Part shown: one piece after another, positions 17,016 to 24,424 of the stretch
How the letters are laid out: each line of letters begins with the position of its first letter
How positions within the stretch are numbered: position 1 is the first letter of the stretch
Assembly: GCA_903929535.1 (NCBI GenBank)
Contig: CAIYVC010000162.1
Coordinates: 1-43,468 of the forward strand
Origin: an uncultured Caulobacteraceae bacterium
Lineage (GTDB): Bacteria; Pseudomonadota; Alphaproteobacteria; Caulobacterales; Caulobacteraceae
Length of the DNA: 43,468 nt
Direction: 5' to 3'
Notes under the pieces: model-generated
Databases searched by the model: none
The model's input: only the letters and a program-made list of their open reading frames with translations
Told to the model about the DNA's origin: nothing
Made by a program: the position numbers and the translations under genes

Positions 17016-17495
17016 TCACCTGATCGCGGTGATCTCGACTCCCTGCCCGGCCACCTGGGCCTCGTCGCCCACGGACTTGCCCAGCAACGCCTGAGCGAGT
17101 GGAGAAACGTAAGAGACGCTGCCCGCTGCCGGATCGGCCTCGTCCTCGCCGACGATGCGGAAGCTCTGCATGCGGCCGTCGTCGCGCTCGAAGCTGACCG
17201 TGCAGCCGAAGGCGACCTTGCCCGGATCGGCGGGCTTTTCGGTCAGCTGGGCGCTGGCGCGGCGGGCGTTGTAGTAGCGCAGGTCGCGGGTGGCGCGGGC
17301 CATGGCGGTGCGGTCGGCGCTGACCCCGCCTTCGCTCTGGGCCAGGGCATAGGCCGCGCGGGCCGAGGCCAGGGCCTCTTCCAGCAAGGCCAGGCCCTCG
17401 GGCGTCACCAGATTGGGGTGAGGCGAGATCGGCCGGTCCGGCAGGTCGGCGGCGGCGGCCTCGTAGTCCTCCTCGCGCGTAAAGGCGACGCTCAT
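17016..17495 (-). CDS. GreA/GreB-family transcription factor with an atypical coiled-coil tip
   Basis: 159 residues. The C-terminal FKBP-like domain is clearly Gre (VAFGCTVSFERDDG, FRIVGEDEADPAAGSVSYVSPLAQALLGKSVGDEA). The N-terminal helical hairpin is present (LVTPEGLALLEEALASARAAYALA), but the canonical acidic tip (GDLKENAEYHAA) is replaced by text around EGGVSADRTAMARA. Canonical GreA/B use the tip acids to stimulate RNA cleavage, so this protein may bind RNA polymerase without cleaving, or act as a competitor. Upstream lies coq7 with a 9-base gap, so it may be co-transcribed. Confidence 0.75.
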   Translation of the reverse strand: MSVAFTREEDYEAAAADLPDRPISPHPNLVTPEGLALLEEALASARAAYALAQSEGGVSADRTAMARATRDLRYYNARRASAQLTEKPADPGKVAFGCTVSFERDDGRMQSFRIVGEDEADPAAGSVSYVSPLAQALLGKSVGDEAQVAGQGVEITAIR

Positions 17496-17504
17496 CAGCG
17501 CGGC

Positions 17505-18080
17505 CTAGATCTTTTCGGCGGTGCGGATGGCCACGCGGCAGCCGGCGCGGATCACGGCGGCGAGGACAGGATAGGCGGGGGCGTCGCGGGCGCCGGACTG
17601 CACCGCCTCGCTCTGGTGCGAGAGCTCATCGTCGCGGAACCGGGACAGTTGGGCGGCCAGCTGCGGCTCACGCCCCTGCAACTCCTCGATCTGGCCCGCG
17701 TAGTGCTCCTCGATCACCTGCTCCACCGCGTCGGTACAGGCGTGGGCCGCCTTCTCGCCCATCAGGGCCGTGCCGGCGCCGAGCGCGAAGGCCGCGGCGC
17801 GCCACAGCGGGGTCAGTAGGCTCGGGCGCACCTGACGCTCGGCCAGCAGCCCGTCGAACGCCTTCAGATGTTCGGCCTCCTGCTGCTGCAGGTCCTTGAA
17901 GCCGTCGCTGAGCGCCGTCCGGCCGGCCGCGGCGAACACCGCCTGCTGGCCGCGATAGATGTGCACCGCCGCCAGTTCGCCAGCATGATCCACGCGCAGG
18001 ATTTCCGCCAGGCGCGAGGCTGAAGCCCCGCGGCCCGGTCGCGCGGGAATGGGGCGTTGCGGAGGCCGCGCCTCAGTCAT
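17505..18080 (-). CDS. coq7: Demethoxyubiquinone hydroxylase Coq7
   Basis: 191 residues. The six ligands of the di-iron centre are visible in the usual order: DHAGELAA, QEAEHLKAF, EQVIEEHYAG and DDELSHQSEA. It performs the penultimate hydroxylation of ubiquinone synthesis at the membrane surface. Its start overlaps the end of dsbB by eight bases, suggesting coupling. Confidence 0.92.
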   Translation of the reverse strand: MTEARPPQRPIPARPGRGASASRLAEILRVDHAGELAAVHIYRGQQAVFAAAGRTALSDGFKDLQQQEAEHLKAFDGLLAERQVRPSLLTPLWRAAAFALGAGTALMGEKAAHACTDAVEQVIEEHYAGQIEELQGREPQLAAQLSRFRDDELSHQSEAVQSGARDAPAYPVLAAVIRAGCRVAIRTAEKI

Positions 18081-18588
18081 GGGCCAGATTCACGTCCCGC
18101 CGCGCGGCCAGGACGCTCAGCCCGGCCAGGACCAGGGAGATCAGGCAGTTCCAGCCGGCCATCGAGACGCCGAGGAAAATCCAGGCCGCCTCGTCGCAGC
18201 GCGGCGGACGCACCTTGGCGCCGGCCATGAAGCTCTTGATGTCGCCGAGATTGATCGATCCGCCCCCGGTACACTCGGTGGGGCCGGGCCACCACTTCCA
18301 CTCCACGCCGGCGTGGTAACCGGCGATGCCGGCGCCCGCCAGGAAGATCAAGGCCAGCAGGACGATGGCCGCCTTGCCCGCCCAGGCCACCCGCATGTAA
18401 CCCAGGGCGAAGCCCGCCACGGCCACGCAGATCGCCAGCCAATAGACGTCGCGCTGATACAGGCACAGGTGACAGGGCAGAAGGCCGCCGAACCGCTCGA
18501 AGGCATGGGCGATGGCCAGCATGGCCGCCGAGGCGCAGGCCGCCGTCAGGGTCCAATGGTCGAGGAAGGGTCGCAGGAAGGAACGCAT
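18073..18588 (-). CDS. dsbB: Disulfide bond formation protein B
   Basis: 171 residues from the ATG at 18588; the frame extends upstream only through an out-of-frame part of the next gene. Four membrane helices. Cys pair in PCHLCLYQR and a second periplasmic pair (ECTGGG and RCDEAAW) are the redox centres that pass electrons from DsbA to quinone. The neighbour coq7 makes that quinone. Family match firm; the start has only a weak ribosome site. Confidence 0.88.
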   Translation of the reverse strand: MRSFLRPFLDHWTLTAACASAAMLAIAHAFERFGGLLPCHLCLYQRDVYWLAICVAVAGFALGYMRVAWAGKAAIVLLALIFLAGAGIAGYHAGVEWKWWPGPTECTGGGSINLGDIKSFMAGAKVRPPRCDEAAWIFLGVSMAGWNCLISLVLAGLSVLAARRDVNLAHD

Positions 18589-18605
18589 GCGGACTGAATA
18601 GCAGC

Positions 18606-19184
18606 CTAGGACTTCATCAGGAAATGCAGGCCGACGTAGACAGCGATCAGCACGACAAGCGCCACGGGCACGATCAGGTTCAGGCGCCTTTCGACGAAGC
18701 CCTTGGCGTGCGGATGCTGCAGCAGGGCCGCCTCCAGGAAGAAGCGGCCGCCGCGAGTGACCAGCGACGCGCCGATGAACACCGGCAGACTGAAGTGGGC
18801 GAGGCCCGAGGCGATGGTGACCAGCATGTAGGGGACGGGCGTCAGCCCCTTCACCAGGATCACCGCCAGGCCCCACTGGTCGAACACCTTCTGGAAGGCC
18901 TTCAGCGCGTCCGGATGGCCGGTGGCGATCAGGAATTTCAGCGCCAGGTCCGAGGCGAAGAAGCCCAGGGCGTAGCCGATGCAGCCGCCGATGACCGAGG
19001 CCAGGGTGCAGACCCCGGCGAACACCCAGGCCCGCTCACGCCGGGCAAGCACCATCGGCGCCAGCATTACGTCGGGCGGCACAAAGGGGAAGGTCGCCTC
19101 CAGCATCGCCACCCCCGCCAGCGCCGGCAGGGCGTAACGGCCAGAGGCCAGGCGCAGGGCCCAGTCGTAGAGGGGACGCAGCAT
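18606..19184 (-). CDS. YqaA/DedA-family inner-membrane protein
   Basis: 192 residues with five to six hydrophobic helices. The motif TFPFVPPDVMLAPMVLARRERAW and the conserved KGLTPVPYMLVTIASG are typical of the YqaA/SNARE-associated (DedA) family, which includes lipid carrier flippases. The gene lies 17 bases upstream of dsbB and probably shares its transcript. Specific lipid or role not readable. Confidence 0.85.
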   Translation of the reverse strand: MLRPLYDWALRLASGRYALPALAGVAMLEATFPFVPPDVMLAPMVLARRERAWVFAGVCTLASVIGGCIGYALGFFASDLALKFLIATGHPDALKAFQKVFDQWGLAVILVKGLTPVPYMLVTIASGLAHFSLPVFIGASLVTRGGRFFLEAALLQHPHAKGFVERRLNLIVPVALVVLIAVYVGLHFLMKS

Positions 19185-19241
19185 GCGGGCTCCGAAAGAT
19201 CGACCGCGATCCGCTAGCAGGCTTCGCGGCGCAAAGCGCGC

Positions 19242-20405
19242 CTATTTGACGTTCTTGCCCAACCAGGACGTGACCACCTTGGCGATCTGAAGATTGTTCT
19301 TCTCCAGCATCAGCATGTGCCCGTTCCCGTGGATGCCAATCGCTTCCAGCCGGATGTGGTCGGTGTTCACCCCGGCCTGCTTCAGGTAGCGGGCGGTGCA
19401 GTGGTCATAGACGGCATGGTACGAGGCTTCCGTCGTCACCAGCATCACACGGATGTCCCGCAGGTTCGCCAGCGTGTGCACCGCGGAGCCCTTCTGCAGC
19501 CGGCAGGGCACGAGGTCCACTGCGTCCGGCTGGGCCTGCAGCTCTGTCTGCAGTTGCGACGGATCGGTGACGGCGGGGTCATAGGCCACAGGGATGTCCG
19601 TCACCCCCCAGGCCCGCGCTTTGTCGTGATCGTTGACCTCGTCCTGGAACGGCGGCCCTGCGGGCTCAAGCGCGACGATCGCCTTCACCAGCTTGGGCCG
19701 CGCATCCCCGATCAGCCAGCCCATCGGCCCCGATTGGGAGTGGGTCATGACGATCGCTGGTCCGATCCGGTCCAGCAGGGCCGCGCCGGCATCCCGCATC
19801 GGCAATTGCGCCTGCGCGTTGTCGACCACGTAGGGCACCTGGGACGCATAGAACTGATCGAAGACCGGATCGCCCACCTGGCCGCGCTTCGGATCGTTGC
19901 TCGGCCACTGCGTATGCAGCCTCGCCTGCGGCCAGATGTTGTACTTCTCGGTCGCGGTGAAGCGCTTCTCGACCGTGATGGCGTCGAAAATGCTGGTCTT
20001 GCCGTCGACGCCCTGCTGCCACGCCGATCTGCCGCGCGCCGGCTGGTCCACCAGATAGACCACATAGCCCTGCGAGACGAAGTACTCGGCCCAGCCTTCC
20101 CGCCCGTCCGGCGTGCCCATCCAGTTTGTCGCCGTCTGCGCGGCCCCGTGGATCATGACGATCGGATAGCGTTGGCGCGGCCTAGCGGGCGCGATTTTCT
20201 CCACAAAAATCTGGCCGTGCATGACCTGTCCGGCCGGTCCGTTTGCATAGTCGCCGCCGGCGAAGAAGAAGCTGTGGTCGACACGCCCGCTAGAGGCGGA
20301 CTTCTTCGGCGATGGCTTCGGCTGGGCCGAGGCGGAACCGTAGACGGCCAGGCAGGCGGTCATGACCAGGGCGAGTGCGCCGCCTTTGGAGACGATCTTG
20401 TTCAT
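19242..20405 (-). CDS. Secreted alpha/beta hydrolase (esterase-like)
   Basis: 387 residues with a signal peptide (cleavage after ASA, about residue 27). Oxyanion-side motif IVMIHGAAQTATNW, nucleophile Ser223 in THSQSG, and the terminal His363 in GNGHMLMLEKNN; a Glu in VALEPAG may be the acid. This resembles periplasmic or secreted esterases that act on small aromatic or lactone esters. No operon partners. Confidence 0.82.
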   Translation of the reverse strand: MNKIVSKGGALALVMTACLAVYGSASAQPKPSPKKSASSGRVDHSFFFAGGDYANGPAGQVMHGQIFVEKIAPARPRQRYPIVMIHGAAQTATNWMGTPDGREGWAEYFVSQGYVVYLVDQPARGRSAWQQGVDGKTSIFDAITVEKRFTATEKYNIWPQARLHTQWPSNDPKRGQVGDPVFDQFYASQVPYVVDNAQAQLPMRDAGAALLDRIGPAIVMTHSQSGPMGWLIGDARPKLVKAIVALEPAGPPFQDEVNDHDKARAWGVTDIPVAYDPAVTDPSQLQTELQAQPDAVDLVPCRLQKGSAVHTLANLRDIRVMLVTTEASYHAVYDHCTARYLKQAGVNTDHIRLEAIGIHGNGHMLMLEKNNLQIAKVVTSWLGKNVK

Positions 20406-20591
20406 TGGGTTTCCGGACGCTGGAGGGTGGCGAATGAGGCTCTAGAGAACGGCGCTATTCCCGCAGCGGCCTGCCCAGCCGTCAAGCGCCAAGCCGATTT
20501 GACGGGGCGCCGCCCCCGGCTACAGTGACCACGCTTTCGGCCTCGCCAAGCCCGGAGCTCCAGTAGCGTCAGATTGAACGTAGGAGTTCCC

Positions 20592-21107
20592 ATGAGCCGC
20601 GCGTGCGGCGCCTGCACCCTCTGCTGCAAGGTCATGGGCATCAAGGCCCTGGATAAGCCGCGCGATGTCTGGTGCAGCCATGCATCGCGAGGCGGCTGCT
20701 CCATCTATGCCGACCGGCCAGAAGAATGCCGGACCTTCTCCTGCCTGTGGCTGCTGGAAGAGAACCTCGGCCCAGAATGGAAGCCGGACAAGTCCAAGCT
20801 GGTGCTGACCGTCAACCAAGCCGGCAGGCGCAACATGGTCTACGTCGACGTGGGCTCGCCGGACGCCTGGCGGCGCGCACCCTATCACCAGCGGCTGATG
20901 GCGATGATGCAGGCGGGCCTGTCGCGCGGCTGGCTGACCTTCATCGTGGTGGGCGAACGCACCGGCCTGCTGTTGCCTGACCGCCTGGAGGATATGGGCC
21001 AGCTGGGCGCCGGGGACGAGATCACTCTCAACCAGTCAGGCCCGCCCTTCGCCCCGCGCTATGAGGTGTTGGTGAAACGGGGCGCCGAACCGTCAGCCGC
21101 GCGTTGA
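20592..21107 (+). CDS. Cysteine-cluster protein (YkgJ-like metal-binding)
   Basis: 171 residues. ATG at 20592 is chosen over an upstream TTG because AGGAG (20582-20586) sits five bases before it. Eight cysteines are clustered in the first 51 residues (5, 8, 11, 12 in CGACTLCC; then 28, 36, 46, 51), the pattern of the YkgJ family thought to bind zinc or iron. The C-terminal half is an unassigned soluble domain. Function unknown. Confidence 0.75.
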   Translation: MSRACGACTLCCKVMGIKALDKPRDVWCSHASRGGCSIYADRPEECRTFSCLWLLEENLGPEWKPDKSKLVLTVNQAGRRNMVYVDVGSPDAWRRAPYHQRLMAMMQAGLSRGWLTFIVVGERTGLLLPDRLEDMGQLGAGDEITLNQSGPPFAPRYEVLVKRGAEPSAAR

Positions 21108-21166
21108 CGAAGCGCGCGCCCCCGCTACATTGCCGGCCCTTCCAGGCGTCCTCGCGGCGCCCCGGA

Positions 21167-21204
21167 GCCCGAGTGGTGAAATGGTAGACGCGCCGGACTC
21201 AAAA
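21167..21204 (+). pseudogene. 5' half of tRNA-Leu(CAA), cut in the anticodon loop
   Basis: Bases 21167-21204 match the intact tRNA-Leu at 30717-30634 at 36 of 38 positions: acceptor 5' strand GCCCGAG, D-arm, anticodon 5' strand CCGGA and loop CTCAAAA (anticodon CAA). The expected pairing strand TCCGG, the T-arm and CTCGGGC do not follow here or in the next 500 bases; recombinase-linked sequence follows instead. This is an attachment-site scar of the element that begins here. Confidence 0.85.
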
Positions 21205-21259
21205 CGGCTTAGCCCGTAAACTTACCTAGTCAAAACAACGACTTAGGAAGTGCCGTCGA

Positions 21260-21279
21260 CTTACACATGTCTTACACAT
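21260..21279 (+). repeat. Tandem CTTACACAT repeats (possible recombinase arm sites)
   Basis: CTTACACAT occurs at 21260-21268 and 21271-21279, an 11-base period, between the cut tRNA and the recombinase gene. Tyrosine recombinases bind short direct arm repeats next to the core att site; position and spacing fit this. Confidence 0.4.
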
Positions 21280-21305
21280 AACCCCCTACCGGGAGTTTGA
21301 GAGAC

Positions 21306-22238
21306 ATGCCGGCCGAAAGCCACACCATGATGGACGGAAAGGTCCATGTTTACCGTCGCGAGAACAGCCGCTTCTGGCAGTGCGCCGTCTACCTCGGCGG
21401 ACGCAATCACCGGACTACAACCGGCCACGATCGTCTGGTCCTAGCGCTCGATTTTGCGGAAGAGTGGTACCTGGAGCGCTATGCGGATGAGCGCCTGCGG
21501 CGCCGTGGAGTGGCGGTCCCCTCGACGGAGGAGCGCTCTGAAGCCTACGCCAATGCCGTAGACTCTCACCCGGCGAAAACACGCAAAGCCGGCAAGGCGG
21601 CCACCGGACCGACCTTCTCCCCCGCGGAATATAAGCGCCTCTATGAGGCTACCCGCGAACGGGCCAAGAACCCGAAGAACGAGCGCTGGCGAGGGGAATG
21701 CGAGCAGTTCCATGACTACGTGCTGTTTATGGCCAACACCGGGCTGCGGCCCGACGAAGCCTCGCGCCTTCAGTTTCGTGATGTCACCATCGTCATGGAT
21801 GATGCCACCGACGAGCGGATTCTCGAGATCGAGGTGCGCGGCAAGCGCGGCGTCGGCTACTGCAAGAGCATGGCCGGCGCGGTCACGCCGTTCACCAGGC
21901 TGCGCAAGCGTAACGCTCGCGGTCCGAATGACCTCATCTTCGGCAAGGTCCAGCGCGAGTTGCTTAACGCCGTGCTCGAGGAGCTCGACCTCAAGAAGGA
22001 CCGCGAAGGCAATCTGCGGACGGCCTACAGCCTTCGCCACACCTATATCTGCATGCGCCTGATGGAGGGCGCCGACATTTATCAGATCGCTAAAAACTGC
22101 CGGACGAGCGTGGAGATGATCGAGAAGTTCTACGCCTCTCACATCAAGAACACGTTAGACGCCGCCGCGATCAACGTCCGTAAAAAGCCAAAAGCGCGGA
22201 AGACACCTTCCGCGCCTGAGGCGCTGGCGAACGCCTAA
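21306..22238 (+). CDS. Tyrosine recombinase (phage-type integrase)
   Basis: 310 residues from the ATG at 21306 (GGGAG ten bases before; the TTG at 21297 is too close to it). An N-terminal arm/core-binding part (about 1-105) is followed by the catalytic domain: Arg in NTGLRPDEASRL, the box SLRHTYICMRL (His-x-x-Arg region), and the nucleophile Tyr in EMIEKFYASHI. It lies directly after a tRNA-Leu gene broken in its anticodon loop, so it is the integrase that inserted this element there. Confidence 0.92.
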   Translation: MPAESHTMMDGKVHVYRRENSRFWQCAVYLGGRNHRTTTGHDRLVLALDFAEEWYLERYADERLRRRGVAVPSTEERSEAYANAVDSHPAKTRKAGKAATGPTFSPAEYKRLYEATRERAKNPKNERWRGECEQFHDYVLFMANTGLRPDEASRLQFRDVTIVMDDATDERILEIEVRGKRGVGYCKSMAGAVTPFTRLRKRNARGPNDLIFGKVQRELLNAVLEELDLKKDREGNLRTAYSLRHTYICMRLMEGADIYQIAKNCRTSVEMIEKFYASHIKNTLDAAAINVRKKPKARKTPSAPEALANA

Positions 22239-22271
22239 GCGCCGTCCCGGCGAACGCCTCCACAGGTCTGG

Positions 22272-22451
22272 CTATCGGTTTTTCCGACCATCCGGCTCTT
22301 GCGCGACACCCTTGTAGGGGGTGGGCTTCGCGGCCATGAACCGGCCCGAGCCGTCATCGCGCTTCACGTATTGGTCGGTCTTCGGATTGAACGTCTGGCT
22401 GCGGTCGGAAACTGAGCCGCGCCGAAAGCCACTGCCGGTATTGGTCGCCAT
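22272..22451 (-). CDS. Small unknown protein (59 residues)
   Basis: Starts at the ATG at 22451 with AAAGGA eight bases upstream. The product is hydrophilic and basic (FRRGSVSDRSQTFNPKTDQY, KRDDGSGRFMAAKPTPYKGV). I recall similar short proteins next to integrases and toxin–antitoxin genes in proteobacteria (NPKTxxYVKRDxxTGRF), but no function is known. It follows the ubiquitin-like relic on the same strand. Confidence 0.65.
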   Translation of the reverse strand: MATNTGSGFRRGSVSDRSQTFNPKTDQYVKRDDGSGRFMAAKPTPYKGVAQEPDGRKNR

Positions 22452-22484
22452 AGAGCGTTCCTTTCTGGTGGTTCTCGTAGAGGA

Positions 22485-22715
22485 TTAGTCGAACAGTTTC
22501 GCGAGCCAGGCCCTGATCCAGCGCACCACGGCAGCAAGATTGAAACGGGCCTTTCCGCGCTTGAGGTAGCGGTCTTGCGCACGACCCCATTCGATGGCTT
22601 GGCGGGACATCTCCCCAGCCCAGACGATGGCACCATGCTCAATGATGTAGTGTGATCGACAAGCGAAATCGTGGTTGCCGATTGACGGACGCACGGTCAC
22701 TCCGCCGCCTTCCAT
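22485..22715 (-). pseudogene. DUF6527 protein, C-terminal fragment
   Basis: From an internal ATG at 22715 the frame encodes 76 residues. The text VTVRPSIGNHDFACRSHYII and then EHGAIVWA is the core signature of DUF6527, a small protein found beside bacterial ubiquitin-like and ThiF/E1-like genes. The usual N-terminal half of about 60 residues with its metal-binding cysteines is missing; upstream the DNA switches, in another frame, to a multiubiquitin-type domain. The last 20 residues form a Trp-rich helix. It is therefore a truncated relic created by deletion; whether the stub is translated is unknown. Confidence 0.75.
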
Positions 22716-23061
22716 CGATATCGAATATTCCGTCGGGCCGACCGTGCACGCCGTTGAAGAAGGTGATGGTGTAGATGAACTTGTCGAAGTCGGCGTCCGG
22801 ATAGGCCAGCCGCGCGATGTCCCGATAGCTTTGCTTCCTGCGGTCCACCGGCTTGGGGCGGCCGTTGACGATGATCTTGAACTCGCGCTGGTCGGCCTCC
22901 TCCAAGTCCTCGATCTCTTCGACGGCCTCTTCGATCTTGCGCTCGGCGCGGGCTTCCTCAGCGCGCGCGCGGTCCAAGTCGCCTTCGGCTTCCTCCAGGC
23001 GCTCGACGGCCTGCTCCAACTCACGAGCTTTGCCCTCGTCGGGCTCCTTACCTTCACCCAT
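22639..23061 (-). pseudogene. Coiled-coil plus multiubiquitin-type beta-grasp protein, truncated by a fusion
   Basis: Starting at the ATG at 23061 (GGAGG five bases upstream) the frame encodes 140 residues. Residues 8-58 form a strongly charged coiled coil. Residues 60-112 match the multiubiquitin beta-grasp domain: REFKIIVNGRPKPV, then YRDIARLAYPD and FIYTITFFNGVHGRPDGI. The family then continues to an xGGxVxVKxGM-type strand, but here the frame runs into nonsense (RRRSDRASVNRQPRF) that overlaps, out of frame, the DUF6527 fragment. The domain is therefore missing its last strand. A deletion that removed its end, any E1-like gene and the start of the DUF6527 gene explains this. Confidence 0.7.
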
Positions 23062-23076
23062 CTCAGCCTCCGCTTG

Positions 23077-23094
23077 ACGACCCGCGCGGGTCGT
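23077..23094. promoter_or_regulatory. 18-base perfect palindrome before the ubiquitin-like gene
   Basis: ACGACCCGC-GCGGGTCGT, a perfect palindrome without a spacer, ends 16 bases before the ATG at 23061. It could be an operator or an mRNA hairpin just before the ribosome binding site. Confidence 0.45.
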
Positions 23095-23100
23095 GATTCT

Positions 23101-23157
23101 CTGTCTCATCAACGAAACGTCCTACGAAAGGGACGCTTCGTCTTACATGTGAGACAG
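23101..23157. promoter_or_regulatory. Nested inverted repeats between the ubiquitin-like relic and Xre–ImmA
   Basis: Outer arms CTGTCTCA (23101-23108) and TGAGACAG (23150-23157) are perfect. Inner arms ACGAAACGTCC (23112-23122) and GGACGCTTCGT (23131-23141) match at 10 of 11 positions around an 8-base centre. The block sits in the gap between divergent genes (starts 23061 and 23211), where the Xre protein would be expected to bind and control both. Confidence 0.55.
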
Positions 23158-23210
23158 CGTAGACCGTTCCCGCGCCAGGCGCAAGGGGCGCCTGCAGCTC
23201 ATGAGGTTCG

Positions 23211-23555
23211 ATGCCCTTACCTATCGAGGAACTTGGCCGCCTGATCGCCATCAAGCGCGGCGGCCGCGGCGTGCGTTCAGCTGCGGCCGAGGTCGGCACC
23301 AGCGCCGCAACACTGTCGCGCGTTGAAAACGGGCATATGCCCGACCTGGAAACTTTTGCGAAAATCTGCGGCTGGCTTGATCGTGATCCGCGTGAATTTT
23401 TGGGCTTGGACCGGGCAGAGGCCGAATCGCCCCAGGCCGTGGTTCACTTTCGGAAGAAGAAGACCGTCGCCCAGGAAACCGCCGTGGCGTTGGGCGAACT
23501 GATCCTCGCGGCTCAGAAGGCGGTCCGCGCCCGAAATGCGCTGATCGACCAATAG
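23211..23555 (+). CDS. Xre-family helix-turn-helix regulator
   Basis: 114 residues. HTH at about 5-62 (LGRLIAIKRGGRGVRSAAAE, VGTSAATLSRVENGHMPDLE, LDRDPREFLGL), then a helical tail. One base separates its stop from the GTG of the ImmA-like gene, so they are coupled. Xre/ImmA pairs control phages, integrative elements and defence operons: the peptidase cleaves the repressor after a signal. Here it is divergent from the ubiquitin-like relic across a palindromic control region, and it probably once regulated that operon. Confidence 0.88.
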   Translation: MPLPIEELGRLIAIKRGGRGVRSAAAEVGTSAATLSRVENGHMPDLETFAKICGWLDRDPREFLGLDRAEAESPQAVVHFRKKKTVAQETAVALGELILAAQKAVRARNALIDQ

Positions 23556-23556
23556 T

Positions 23557-24120
23557 GTGCGGCACGGCTTCAAGGCACAAGCGGAGCGTATGAGCTCCCA
23601 GGCGCGCCAAGACCTCGGCTTGGCGCCCACGGCGCCTTTGGATCCCTGGGTCTACAGCAGCCACATCGGCGTGGTCGTTCTCGACTTCAGCGAAATTCAG
23701 CTGACGGCGGCCTGCAAACAACGCCTGCTTCTGACCGACAGCGAAAGCTGGTCAGGCATGACACTGCGCGAGGACGGGGTGACGGCAATCATCGTCAATC
23801 CCAGCCATAGCCGCGGTCGCCAATGCAGTACGCTGGCGCATGAACTGTCCCACGTCATCCTCAAGCACGTGCCAGCCCAGGTCGAGGTGTCGAGCACCGG
23901 CATGCTTCTGCTCAGCGACTATTCGGACGAAGCTGAGGCCGAGGCGGATTGGCTTGCCGCAGCGATGCTGCTCCCCCGGGACGTCCTGATGGACCGGCGC
24001 CGGCGAGGTGATACGATCTCGGCCATCGCAGACGCCTTCGGGACTAGCGATCAGTTGTGCGAGTGGCGTGTCCGAATGACCGGGGTTGATGTCCAGCTGA
24101 AGCGCGCGGGCCGTCGATAA
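23557..24120 (+). CDS. ImmA/IrrE-family metallopeptidase
   Basis: 187 residues, GTG start. Zinc motif HELSH (95-99, in STLAHELSHVILKH) and downstream acids (EAEAEADWLAAAMLLP, Glu127/129) are those of the DUF955 family. ImmA-type enzymes cleave their partner Xre repressor; the regulator gene is one base upstream. All catalytic residues look intact, so this pair is probably still functional even though the operon across the gap is broken. Confidence 0.9.
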   Translation: MRHGFKAQAERMSSQARQDLGLAPTAPLDPWVYSSHIGVVVLDFSEIQLTAACKQRLLLTDSESWSGMTLREDGVTAIIVNPSHSRGRQCSTLAHELSHVILKHVPAQVEVSSTGMLLLSDYSDEAEAEADWLAAAMLLPRDVLMDRRRRGDTISAIADAFGTSDQLCEWRVRMTGVDVQLKRAGRR

Positions 24121-24161
24121 ACTAAGTAGCCCTCGCCCGGCCGGAAGGCCAAGGAGCTTGG

Positions 24162-24305
24162 TCAGTCTAGATTTTCCGGGATCAAACGCTCGACGATCAC
24201 GCAATCGCGCCAGACGCCGTCGAGCTTCCCGTGCTTCTCGTGGACGCCGATCTCGTTGAAGCCGACCTTGGTCATCAAGGCCCGGCTAGCGCCGTTGACC
24301 AGGCG
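24162..24305 (-). pseudogene. GNAT acetyltransferase, C-terminal fragment
   Basis: A 47-codon stretch reads GASRALMTKVGFNEIGVHEK and then KLDGVWRDCVIVERLIPE before a stop. This is the end of a GNAT acetyltransferase of the phosphinothricin/ArsN type. An in-frame TAG at 24306-24308 and unrelated DNA upstream mark it as a relic. The rest of the gap 24121-24424 holds no gene I can support. Confidence 0.65.
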
Positions 24306-24424
24306 CTACGCGCGAAGCGTCTCACGATATCGAATAACCCGCCGCCCGCTTTGCCAAAATCTCGACGTCGCCATGCTCCAGGATCGACGAATCCGGGAGA
24401 CCAGCAAAGGCCATAGGCCGGGAC

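Noticed and set aside
21167-21305. Group I intron in the tRNA-Leu anticodon loop
   Set aside because: No 3' exon follows within the next several hundred bases, no intron core was seen, and an integrase gene starts at 21306.
22721-23057. Upstream part of the frame shared with the DUF6527 fragment
   Set aside because: It is Ser/Arg/Pro-rich shadow text of the coiled-coil and ubiquitin-like frame, not the missing DUF6527 N-terminus.
24306-24424. Short minus-strand frame starting MAFAGLPDSSILEHG
   Set aside because: Only 30 codons, no ribosome site and no known similarity; not supportable as a gene.
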